From Nematostella vectensis (Eukaryota > Cnidaria > Anthozoa > Actiniaria > Edwardsiidae), in assembly GCF_932526225.1 (NCBI RefSeq), contig NC_064043.1, forward strand, positions 6,253,501-6,317,500: 64,000 nucleotides of DNA, given 5' to 3'. Of this stretch, positions 45,801-53,706 are shown piece by piece. Below the pieces are notes generated by a model. That model was not told the origin of the DNA, did not search any database, and worked only from the letters and a program-made list of their open reading frames with translations. Position numbers and translations under genes: made by a program. How positions within the stretch are numbered: the first letter of the stretch is position 1; each line of letters opens with the position of its first letter.

Positions 45801-48322
45801 CACTCTATAGTATTTGTGTTGCAAATGTTTCATTGTTCTAGGGGAACACAGACTCTATAGTATTTATGTTCTAAATCAAGTGTTTCATTGTTCTAGGGTA
45901 ACACACACTCTATAGTATTTATGTTCTAAATCAAGTGTTTCATTGTTCTAGGACGAGGAAAATGATAAGGAAACTCCTGAAGAAAAGGTAGGCATATGTT
46001 TTCAAGAATTGTAATTCTTTTTTTCAGACATTCAGGTTGCTCTTGATTTATTGGCTAACAAGTTAGATTAAAGGAAGCAAAATCAAGCTCTAAACAAATG
46101 AGGGTTTTTAGTTCCTCGGCTTGAACTTTAGATTTTACCATAGTGCCATAGCCTACTTTCTCGAATAACACTGCATTTTTGCTCAGAAAACACCAGTATC
46201 ACCTTCAACAGACAACTGTCTAGATGTACACTATCAAAGTTTTAAGTTTCTAAGTTAAGACTTCTCTCTCGAGATTTTGATTTTGAAAATTATAAATAAC
46301 TTGTAAGAAAATAATGAGTTAAGCCTCATGCAAATAGTACCAGCACTGTTGCTCAAAACAGCCCAATAATGCTTGTCTTGTTTGGGTACCCATTTTTTCC
46401 ACACCATGTTGGGAGGTCAACGGAGTAATCGAGTGCATACCTGGCCGATGTTGGCACTGTTTGCACGGGCTTTATGCACAAAGAATTAAAGTCTCTGACA
46501 TAAGGATGAGTACTGTAGGGGTTTAGCATTACTTTGTGGATGTAAACATTTCTCTTCTATGCTTTATAGGAAGACGAAGATGCGAAAAAGGAACCTGAAA
46601 AAGAAGAGACCCCGGGGTAAGTCACCAGTATCTATCAACAGCATTCCCAAGGAATGCTCCATCCTGAACCCTAGCCGGAGTGCATTTAAATAACAGTTAT
46701 CCGTTTATTATTTATTAACCAATACTTTAGCATTTTATCATTGTCGATCCTGCAATTGAAAAAAAAAATAGTATATGCTTAAATCTACACAAGCGAACGA
46801 CACGGCCAAAAAACAACCCAAATTTCACTATACGTGCATGTAGGAGGCGTTCATTGGGTGCCAAAGTTTCTTAATTGTCTTTTAAAACAGGCTTACGAGA
46901 CATTCCCTTTTTTGGCGGTTATCGGCATAGGCCTTTGTAGGTTTGGGCCCGGCAAACACCAGTAATCTCTCTCTGAAATATACGTATTTGCTTTAGGTAG
47001 AGTTACTCCTGTTTACGCCGTTCTCGCATGAATGCAAAAGCCAATTCAAAAGGATGCAACTGTTATGTTTTCTCCGCATGTGTTTTCCGATTCTGATTGT
47101 GTTGCTCTTTCGTTCTAGTCCAGACCATCAAACCCAAACAGGGTTCGATTTTGATATTTTCGCTAACACGAGCTCAAATATTAATAACCAAACGGAGAAA
47201 AAATACAGTAAGAGCTTCGGAAAAAAATTTTTTTTTTTTTAATTTGTAGCCTACCCAATAAATAGCATTTGAGGTTACCTGGGGATTGTCTCTCCATCTA
47301 GCTACAGAAATAAAACTGTTAAAAAATACAAAAAAATACATCAGAGGTAAAAGTTCGCATTGTTGTTTTCCTTTTATACCACTTTGTTTTAACTTTTTAG
47401 AAAAAAGAATAATCGAGAGCTATTCTTTTTTTAAATGGCCCTGAAAAGAGATACGTCTTGTTCAAGTGTACCTCATATTCGAGTGAATAGGGTCAGAGGA
47501 TTAACAAAGATAAGTGAGCTGAATCAAGCCCGTTTTTCAAAAAGCCATTTTTTGCCAGGCAATAATTGCAACAGCACTATTTATAGATGACTTGTTCCAT
47601 CAGTTAGAAGTCTTTTAGCCCAATTAGCTGCACGATTCAAAACAACCTTCTGCCTGTGTAGAAGCAGATGGAGGGGACCTTAAGGGTTATCAATTGTTGA
47701 TCTTGTTTTCTCCACCACATTTTATTAATTTGATCGTGTTATCTCCGCGCAGTGTCGTGTTGCTAAGTGCTGTGCACTTGTGCGCGCTAATGGTAATGAC
47801 TGCGCACCCACTAGTACCTCCACTTAGAACTTAAGCATGTCTGGCTGCGCAGAGCTATTTTTATCAACATGGCCATTTCCTCGGAAAACAACTTTCACTT
47901 GACCGTCTGGTTAGAGGAGGAGACCCCCACCCTTCCCCTGCGCCCAGATTATTGGTGTAAATGGCGAGATTTTAATCCTATTTGAATGATTTACCAAGGT
48001 TGTTTTCGATGTTCCTTTGTGTGACATGGCTCTGGATTAGAGCCTCAACGACCTGTGCGATTTTGACGAGATAGTGTTCTGTTGCGTATCTGGGAAAGGT
48101 CTTTCGTAGGTTTTTTTTTTATAATCTTTGTGTATGTTTTTTTTATAATCTTTGCATGGCATTGCCCTTAAAGCTATCTACAAGGGCAATTTGGGAAATG
48201 GGATCTACATTGGTAAACCCCCCTTCAGGTCGTGACTAACAGTTAGTTTTATGACACGTGACGTCTTTGTCCCTTTTCTTAGGCGGACAACGCGTCGTCG
48301 TGCTGCAAGGAAAGATAACTAG
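30875..48322 (+). CDS. CANX: Calnexin, ER lectin chaperone (19 exons)
   Basis: Exons: 30875-31027, 31097-31221, 32307-32365, 33569-33633, 34242-34318, 34489-34570, 35669-35737, 36872-37228, 37539-37650, 38463-38575, 39150-39224, 39752-39855, 40187-40232, 40980-41102, 41476-41547, 43729-43773, 45952-45987, 46570-46616, 48283-48322. Total 1800 nt, 599 aa; human calnexin is 592. A signal peptide is followed by an acidic stretch, then the lectin domain ([42 protein letters not shown]). The P-domain (about 285-425) has KPEDWD-type motifs and then four GxW motifs (GEWEAP, GEWKPP, GKWSAP, GIWKPR). A TM helix lies at about 495-515, followed by an acidic cytosolic tail ending [10 protein letters not shown], a basic tail of the ER-retention kind. 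Calnexin binds monoglucosylated N-glycoproteins during folding. Tandem repeats carrying splice sites occur in introns 3, 11, 13 and 16. Exon 18 reads into TAA if not spliced. Confidence 0.95.
32332..33350 (+). repeat. 39-bp minisatellite carrying the calnexin exon 3 end and 5' splice site, about 26 copies
   Basis: The unit begins GATGGTGTTGACATAGC and ends TATGATGGTAAG. The first copy is the coding end of exon 3 ([12 protein letters not shown]) plus its GTAAGG donor at 32366. Units come in two forms, one with ATTGCCAAG and one with ATTTGCTAG; the latter puts an in-frame stop in the calnexin frame. The period is constant, and the most distal copies are nearly all of the open form. Confidence 0.97.
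33871..33887 (+). repeat. Poly-G run in calnexin intron 4
   Basis: An uninterrupted G-run within intron 4. Confidence 0.8.
35801..36594. mobile_element. Mutator-like non-autonomous DNA transposon, 79-bp perfect TIRs, 9-bp TSD
   Basis: Positions 35801-35879 and 36516-36594 are perfect inverted repeats beginning TTCCCTGCTAGCAGAGGCC. The 9-bp GGGAGATAT flanks both sides (35792-35800 and 36595-36603). Long TIRs plus a 9-bp target duplication are typical of Mutator-like elements; superfamily assignment is inferred. The 794-bp element lies in calnexin intron 7. It contains a 72-codon minus-strand frame (36102-36320) with a CLVC motif, possibly a transposase remnant. Confidence 0.88.
36102..36320 (-). 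CDS. Small ORF inside the Mutator-like element
   Basis: A 72-codon frame inside the 794-bp element. It has C-x2-C (FCLVCGINF) and [14 protein letters not shown]. The family is not recognised. It may be an exon of a lost transposase or an accidental frame. Confidence 0.3.
   Translation of the reverse strand: MNNKRSKDEFCLVCGINFKTSGQASFFDVNIAQLDSKKMLQNFLVKLDQLFPEEYAKPVNGRLTRLSKERKF
37774..37961. mobile_element. MITE, copy 2 of the CTGTCAAC family
   Basis: Aligns end to end with 28194-28386. Here AATAG occurs at both outer edges (37773-37777 and 37957-37961) and may be a target duplication. Located in calnexin intron 9. Confidence 0.87.
38080..38348. mobile_element. MITE with GCCCGTACCCAGGA-type TIRs
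   Basis: The left end GGCCCGTACCCAGGA pairs with the reverse complement of TCCTGGGTACGGGGCT at the right. About 269 bp, non-coding, in calnexin intron 9. Confidence 0.7.
39213..39425 (+). repeat. Triplicated exon 11 donor region in calnexin intron 11
   Basis: ATGACTTCAATTGTAAGC plus the following CTTTCACCTTATT occurs at the real exon 11 end (about 39213) and again at about 39245 and 39335. The second and third copies extend into a longer duplicated segment (ACAGTATTTCCAATAAGTTGG). Each copy carries a GTAAGC donor. Confidence 0.88.
39891..39978 (-). mobile_element. Partial copy of the GGCCGTAGCAGGG MITE family
   Basis: Its reverse complement matches 41663-41750, sharing CCGTAGCAGGGGGTGGGGC and TTATAAGGAAA. 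In calnexin intron 12. Confidence 0.8.
40580..40775. mobile_element. Possible pogo/Tigger-like TIR remnant
   Basis: The ends carry TACCGTACTTA and the reverse complement of TAAATACGGTA. The interior near the right end (GGGGTGCACATTATT, GGGATGCATATTATAC) resembles strings typical of Tigger-type elements. In calnexin intron 13. Superfamily from memory of the motif only. Confidence 0.4.
40812..41010 (+). repeat. Degenerate 80-85-bp repeat overlapping the exon 14 acceptor
   Basis: GTCTGATG-type anchors occur at 40831, 40916 and 40996, the last inside exon 14. Between them ATTGCAATCTTGCATG and GTATGGTCTCCTTA recur. Copies 1 and 2 hold decayed versions of the exon 14 start (GAGTTATCAATAGTCTGATG, GTAGTTAATGAGTAGCCTGATG). 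Confidence 0.78.
41665..41827 (+). mobile_element. MITE, GGCCGTAGCAGGG family
   Basis: The left end GGGCCGTAGCAGG pairs with the reverse complement of TCTGCTACGGCTAT at the right end. About 163 bp with a C-run in the centre. In calnexin intron 15; a second partial copy in opposite orientation is at 39891-39978. Confidence 0.75.
41857..43635. mobile_element. Candidate 1.8-kb inverted-repeat element in calnexin intron 15
   Basis: The left end (TACAGTACACCCTG...TGCGCG...TGCGTGTAGT) is matched imperfectly, in inverted orientation, by the right end at about 43500-43635. Inside are two internal direct duplications: TTGTGTGTTGAACT at about 42254 and 42433 with following sequence, and CAATCGGTAAAG at about 43119 and 43297 with following sequence. 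I see no transposase domain. The boundaries are approximate. Confidence 0.55.
43920..45951 (+). repeat. About 48-bp minisatellite carrying the exon 17 3' splice site, about 43 copies
   Basis: The unit holds TACAGTATTTGTGTTACA, then GTGTTTCATTGTTCTAG and GGGTACACACTC. The final copy ends TTTCATTGTTCTAG exactly at the exon 17 boundary (45952). Many upstream copies keep TTCTAG; others read TTCTTGG or TTCTCGG, which destroys the AG. A few units are 40-46 bp. The long open frames across 43858-45860 are by-products of a period divisible by three. Confidence 0.97.
46617..46622 (+). promoter_or_regulatory. Exon 18 donor overlapping an in-frame stop
   Basis: The exon 18 end reads CCG GG|GTAAGT. If unspliced, the frame continues GGG TAA and stops at once. 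Splicing to 48283 instead adds [13 protein letters not shown]. Confidence 0.7.
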
Positions 48323-48880
48323 TCCCAGGCTCGGTCTCCGAGGCGTCATGTGTCTTGCCCTCCTCCCCCGCACCAGCAACTGTAGCACCGCTGACCACTA
48401 TGACGTCACTAGAGGCCGCCAGACAGACTTGTCTTGTGAAACGTTCTGTTTGAGGTCGAAGGTGTTGGAGTTTAGTAATCTTGCAGTTTTACTTGGTTTC
48501 TTATCGCCTTCATCTAAAACGATTGCTGGGTATTCGGGACAAAGAGCTCCAGAGACATGTTATCAGGGTTATTTTGTAGAACGTTTTGTTTGTCGTTTGC
48601 CGTGTCTTTGTTTGGCTATTACCACAGGGGGGGTGAACCCTATACTTTAGATTTGATTTCCCCCCCCCGTACCTAGGAGACGTGGTCGTTAGGTATGCCT
48701 TTCAATTTTTTTATAAACTATAAACAGAAAATTAACTGGACTCGCGGAGACGTGATTTGAAACATAAGGTAGTGGATATTATTTTAGTAATTGATCGGGT
48801 ATTCCTATTAATTGTTAATGGAATGTTTTCTGAACGTGTACACCTTGAGTGTGTTTATCATGTCACAAACCATCAAACGA

Positions 48881-48886
48881 AATAAA
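48881..48886 (+). terminator. Proximal poly(A) signal of calnexin
   Basis: AATAAA about 560 bp after the stop at 48322. Confidence 0.45.
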
Positions 48887-49194
48887 TGGACCATTCCTTT
48901 TATAAAATCAATGACGGTACCGAACTCGATGCAATGCTTCTCTGTTAGTCTGAAAGCGCTTTGTGTCACATAATTTATAGCATTGTTTTCTAAGATACGC
49001 TCTTGTTCTGTGAACTTTTGTTCAACAAATACGTATTTCCTTTTTTAATATTTTTTTTTGTCGAGTATTGTTGAGGTCCAAAGGTTATCATCTAGGCTAG
49101 TGTGTTTTCGTAGTAGCACTATTTCGTCACGTAGTACAGGTATTTAGTCCAACTGTACACATTTTATTCCGGCGTTGATCCGTAATGTGTTTCA

Positions 49195-49200
49195 AATAAA
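49195..49200 (+). terminator. Distal poly(A) signal of calnexin
   Basis: AATAAA about 870 bp after the stop. The LINE fragment begins about 110 bp further on. Confidence 0.4.
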
Positions 49201-49309
49201 TTTTTCATTGATATTGAACTGATTTGTTGCTGTTGCTGCCTTCTTGGTCTTTACCTACAAAAAGGCCCCAGCATCTGTCTGTATCTGTCTATCTGTCTAT
49301 GTTGTCCTC

Positions 49310-50077
49310 GATGACGAAGTTACCAACAGACTAGCCAGAGCAAGCGCCGCATTTGGAAGGCTTCGTAAGAACGTTTGGAAAAGGAGAGGGATAAGAACAG
49401 ATACAAAGATCAAAGTGTATCGTGCCGTTGTGCTGCCTACGCTACTTTACGGGTCTGAAACCTGGACTATCTACAAGCGCCATGCGTTGAAGCTTAACCA
49501 TTTCCACACTACCTGTCTGAGGAAAATTCTCAATGTTCGCTGGCAAGAAAAGATCCCGGATACTGAGGTCCTTGCACGTGCAGGTCTGCCCAGCATTCAC
49601 ACCATCCTGAAACAGTCTCAGCTTCGCTGGGCGGGGCACGTAGCTCGTATGCCTGATGAACGGCTTCCTAAGAAACTTCTGTTTGGTGAGCTTCAGCACG
49701 GAAAACGCTGCAAAGGTGGCCAGAAGAAGAGATTTAAAGACACCCTAAAACTCTCGCTGAAAGCATTCAACATCGATCACACCTCGTGGGAGCTTCTGGC
49801 ACAAAACCGTCAAGGTTGGCGCCGTGTCATTCGCAACGGTGCTGCGGCATGCGAGGCAAATTGGACAGCTGCCGCAGAGGAGCGTAGAGCCGCCAGAAAG
49901 TCTCAAGATCCCAAAGCTGCAACATTACCATGCCCTCAGTGCTCCAGGCTTTTCCGTGCACAGATTGGCCTTACTAGCCATCTGCGCACCCACAAGCGTC
50001 CTTAGTCCCGCTCAGGATGACGGTGAAAATGAAAAATTGAACACGATGGTCCTCGTCGTAGCGACGGACAAACAACA
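49310..50077 (+). mobile_element. 5'-truncated LINE (non-LTR retrotransposon) 3' end
   Basis: The open frame to the stop at 50005 encodes the C-terminal end of a LINE reverse transcriptase polyprotein. It contains VVLPTLLYGSETWTIYKRH, then LRKILNVRWQEKIPDTEVL, then QLRWAGHVARMPDERLPKKL. It closes with a classic C2H2 finger (CPQC, 12 residues, HLRTH). The reverse transcriptase catalytic core and endonuclease are missing, so this is a truncated insertion. A short 3' UTR with TCGTCGTAGCGACG follows. The open frame upstream of 49310 (49244 on) is host sequence. The insertion lies just past the calnexin 3' UTR. The family is not assigned. Confidence 0.85.
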
Positions 50078-50079
50078 CC

Positions 50080-51139
50080 CCGTTGTTATTCCTTCTTACT
50101 GTGCATATAACGCATAAAGATATTCTATTTTGGTAAACAATGGAAATTACAGAAAGTATGACGTTAAAGATAGCCTATATTTTTACATTGCGACATTTCA
50201 ACGCAGACTTTATTACGTCGTATAAGATTTTATTTATTTTTCTCGAACATTTCTATTTGCGTTCCCACTCGTGCATAACAACGAAATCCTGTTTTGCAAT
50301 AACGGTAATCTTATTACATTCATTTCCAAAGTACTAGTCTTCATTACAACAAATCCTGAGTGCCTTTTAGTAAAGGGAGCTGGAGGGAACGTAATATTAA
50401 TCAGTCCTATTTTCTTCGCCGTTGAAGATATTGACTTATTTTCTCACCCGAAAATTTCATGGCATTCGTCTGATATAGTTGCACATAACGAATACACACA
50501 TTACATCTGCACCCTTTTTGTCATATTTGCGTTTTAGATTTAATAATTAAAAGTAGAGGTTGAATAATGTATAAAATTCTATACCACCGAGTAATTTCCG
50601 TTGAGGGATGTGGACATAATACAACATGCTCTTGAAACAAGCTTGTGTGGCAGCCGAGAATATGTCTCCATTAACTGCGTCACCTATCACCGCTCCTATT
50701 TACGTCGCGTTAAACGATTTCTCGTCATTTGAGGTCGTGCGTCTATGCGGTGGCACATATCAGAGCCCTTTGGCTTACTCTATCGCATAAATGATCGCGG
50801 CCTTTGGCTTTTTATTATGCGTTAACACGAGGGATGTTTACAAACTGTAGCGGATTTTCGTTGAAACGATTTTTAGCGAGAGTTTAAAAGGTCTTAAAAG
50901 GGGCGCGTTTTTCCGTGCCCTCCGGGACTCGGCTTAAAGTTTGATCTGGCTTAGGCCTGCTTCACCGACAAGGCTATTTCGAGGCTTATCGAGACCTACG
51001 AAGCAGGCAGTTGCTTGAAAACTAATCCCCAGAGATAATCAATTCAAGATTTGATCTAGACTTCACTTATATCCCCTGGCAAAGAAGATCAGTTACAAAC
51101 TGCAGGACCGCGCTGCACAGACGTCTGGAGGAGACAGCT
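50080..51139. other. Intergenic, upstream of the first GPCR
   Basis: Nothing beyond ordinary A+T-rich DNA and short chance frames. No clear TATA box near the receptor start. Confidence 0.45.
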
Positions 51140-52255
51140 ATGGATTTCAACTCCTCAAACGCGAGCATTAACGGCCATGATTGTCCTCAGAGGAGAGAAA
51201 CTCAAGGAGAGATTGCCGCGAAGTTTGTCGCGTACAGCGTTGTACTTGTGGTCGCGCTGATGGGAAATGTACTGGTTATTTGGGTTGTTCATCGCAGTCC
51301 AGGGATGCGGCAAAAGACCATTAACATGTTTATAGTGAACCTGTCGATTGCTGATCTCCTGATGGCTCTCTTCACCATCCCTAGGCTACTAAGCGAGATC
51401 GTCAGCGAGCAGGGCATGTGGCTAGTCACTGGCTTACTAGGTGAAGCGCTCTGTAAACTCACCGTCTTCATACAAGAGGTCGCGACCGCTGTGTCTATCC
51501 AGTGTGTTGTGATTCTTGCTTATGATCGCTTCAGAGCTGTGGTCTACCCGCTACATAGCGCTACAATGTCCACTGCCTCACGCGTGATCACTATTCCTGT
51601 CACCTGGTTAATCGCGTGCATCCTTCACTCGCCCGATTTCTACACTTACCACCTAGAAGTGTACCAGAACCGAACTTACTGTATCTACCAGTGGAGTGAA
51701 GACCAACAGCTTCACTTCCAGATCACAAGGAATTACTACCTGGCGTTATTCTGCATCCTGGCACTGCTCCCAGCTGCGCTATTGGTCGTGTTGTACTCTG
51801 CCATTTGCTACACCTTAGTGAGGCACGGACAACTGGCTAAGATACGTACGTCTATCGCTAATATGGCTCCTACCGCGTACCAGAAGCGTAAAGAGCAAGA
51901 GCACAATGTGATGAGAATGGCTGGCGCAATTGTGATAGGTTTCGCATTGTGCTATGGCCCGTTCAATACTTTTGTCTTCTTCAGGATTTTCGTGTGGGAT
52001 TTTTGGAGCCCTTGTGGGATTGAGGCAATAAACTTTATAGCCCCGTTTTTGCTTTTTTCCAACAGCGCATTGAATCCAATTCTGTATTTCGCGTTCAGCG
52101 AGAACTTTCGTCACGGCATTTGTCGTGTTTTTTCAAGGAAGCCGACCGGGGCGACCTCTTCGAGTAGGTATTGTATCGAAGGTATGAAAAAAGCGCAAAC
52201 TGTTGAAGATAGATTTGTGGAGCTTGAATTGGACAGCACGTTCCATCAAACGTAA
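51140..52255 (+). CDS. Class A (rhodopsin-family) GPCR, neuropeptide-receptor-like
   Basis: A 371-aa single-exon receptor. The N-terminus has glycosylation sites at N4 and N7. Conserved positions: GN in TM1 (N43), D72 in TM2 (NLSIADLLMAL), C105 at the top of TM3 paired with C181 in ECL2, DRF at 129-131 in place of DRY, W156 in TM4, CYGP (271-274) in place of CWxP in TM6, and NPILY (312-316) in TM7. Overall it looks like a peptide-receptor-type class A GPCR; the ligand is unknown. The start is the first in-frame ATG before the N-glycosylation sites. A donor-like GTATGA at 52182 within codon 348 could splice to 52310, replacing the last 24 residues with a homologous tail. Confidence 0.9.
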   Translation: MDFNSSNASINGHDCPQRRETQGEIAAKFVAYSVVLVVALMGNVLVIWVVHRSPGMRQKTINMFIVNLSIADLLMALFTIPRLLSEIVSEQGMWLVTGLLGEALCKLTVFIQEVATAVSIQCVVILAYDRFRAVVYPLHSATMSTASRVITIPVTWLIACILHSPDFYTYHLEVYQNRTYCIYQWSEDQQLHFQITRNYYLALFCILALLPAALLVVLYSAICYTLVRHGQLAKIRTSIANMAPTAYQKRKEQEHNVMRMAGAIVIGFALCYGPFNTFVFFRIFVWDFWSPCGIEAINFIAPFLLFSNSALNPILYFAFSENFRHGICRVFSRKPTGATSSSRYCIEGMKKAQTVEDRFVELELDSTFHQT

Positions 52256-52525
52256 TCATCATAGCGGGAAAATTTCCGTGGGTAAAACCTTAACGTTTAC
52301 AAGCCCTAGAAAAAAAGCAAACTGTACTTGAACGATTCCTGGAGCTTGAATTAGACAGCACTTTGCACCAAACGCAATAATCACTGTCAAGAAAACTTCA
52401 GGCGCGGAAAATGCCTGCGAGATAAACCATTGAAATAATCTTCAAGTTCGCATGCCCTATTTAAAAAAAAGCAGAGTCTTCTTGAAGATAACTTTGTGGA
52501 GTTGGATCTTAGCAGCACTCCGTGG
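52182..52525 (+). repeat. Diverged tandem copies of the GPCR C-terminal coding tail
   Basis: Copy 1 is the receptor tail itself (QTVEDRFVELELDSTFHQT). Copy 2 (52310-52380) reads QTVLERFLELELDSTLHQTQ then stop. Copy 3 (about 52466-52525) reads QSLLEDNFVELDLSSTPW. Copies 2 and 3 are preceded by related words (TTTACAAGCCCTAG, TTCGCATGCCCTAT), and a further echo of these occurs at about 52715. Conservation is at the protein level. Confidence 0.75.
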
Positions 52526-52529
52526 CTTG

Positions 52530-53700
52530 TTTTGATTCCATTAAAAAGGGTAAAACACTTGAGAAAAGAGCAGAAATGTAAGAAATGTGTTCATTTGTTG
52601 AAAGTGGTTTGATTATTTTAGATGGCAAAGACATTTTCATCAAACATGATGGCCGTCAAGAGAGTGCCAGCAGTTTTGAGTGGCGACGAATGGAGATAAA
52701 ACAAGGGTAGAACCTTCAAGTTCGCATTCTGAGAAGCTTCTTTTCAGCAATTTGATTTATCCAAAAGAACAACGCTCACCCAAAACAGCAAATCGACCGG
52801 ATAAACCATGAGATTTGATCTAGGGTCCGTCTATTTATCAGCTTAAGCCGGAGAAAGAAGAATTACAAAACGTAAATTTATTCATTTTACACCTGTGGGG
52901 TTGATTTGTAGATCATATCTTAGGAGACCAAACAGAACAACGCAGATTACCCGTCCGTCTGTGACAGAGTTTGCGTGAACTCCTATGCTCGCGCATAACG
53001 TCCTATGGGCGGCAGTAGATGGATTAACTTGAACGAGGGCCCCAATCCACTCACAAACACCTTGACTGGAAAGAATAAAGTTTCAACTTCTAAACGTTGC
53101 CATGGCAGATGGTTATAGAAATGAAAAGGAAAGAAAAAATATTTCTTTCCTGGTCAGTCTCAATCATGCTACGGGCATGTGTTTACCTCAAATCTAGATA
53201 CGATAGGATAAAATACGGATTTACTCTAAGTGAATAGCTCGTTATTTTCTAAGCAATATTAAACGCTCTCATTGTATCTTCAATGAAAGCATTGTACATG
53301 TACAAAAATTTAAAAAAAGCACTTCGGGTTTACAAAGAAATGTCCCCAAACTCAATTTTGAAAAGAGGTGATGTTTCAATCTTTAAATAATATCAAGCTT
53401 CTGAGTAATGGACCGAATAAAGTAGACGCGGGGAATCACAGGAAATAACAATACTAGTGGTGACGGGAGTAGATCAACGATGGATTAAGATGGAAAATAC
53501 CCTATTAATAAATGCAGTTAGCCAAATGGTCTACTTGCCTTATTATTGTACTAATATGAAGTTAGCCAAATGGTCTACTTGCCTTATTATTGTACTAATA
53601 TGATTAAGGCTAACACTTCATTGTTTTTAATTAAATTTTGTACAAGTGAGCATGACGTCTTCCATAGATCGAGAAGTCATTAATAATGTATTTTTTCTGT
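52530..53700. other. Intergenic between the two GPCRs, first part
   Basis: No gene seen. Contains a two-copy 44-bp tandem duplication at 53516-53603. Confidence 0.45.
53516..53603 (+). repeat. Perfect 44-bp tandem duplication
   Basis: Two identical consecutive copies beginning AGTTAGCCAAATGGTCTACT at 53516 and 53560. Confidence 0.93.
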
Positions 53701-53706
53701 TACTTG

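Noticed and set aside
43858-45860. Long overlapping [16 protein letters not shown]-type frames
   Set aside because: Artefact of the 48-bp array; several frames are open at once.
49244-49309. N-terminal start of the LINE ORF as a gene start
   Set aside because: The frame opens in host sequence with a TCTGTCTGTATC-type simple repeat; the LINE homology begins only at about 49310.
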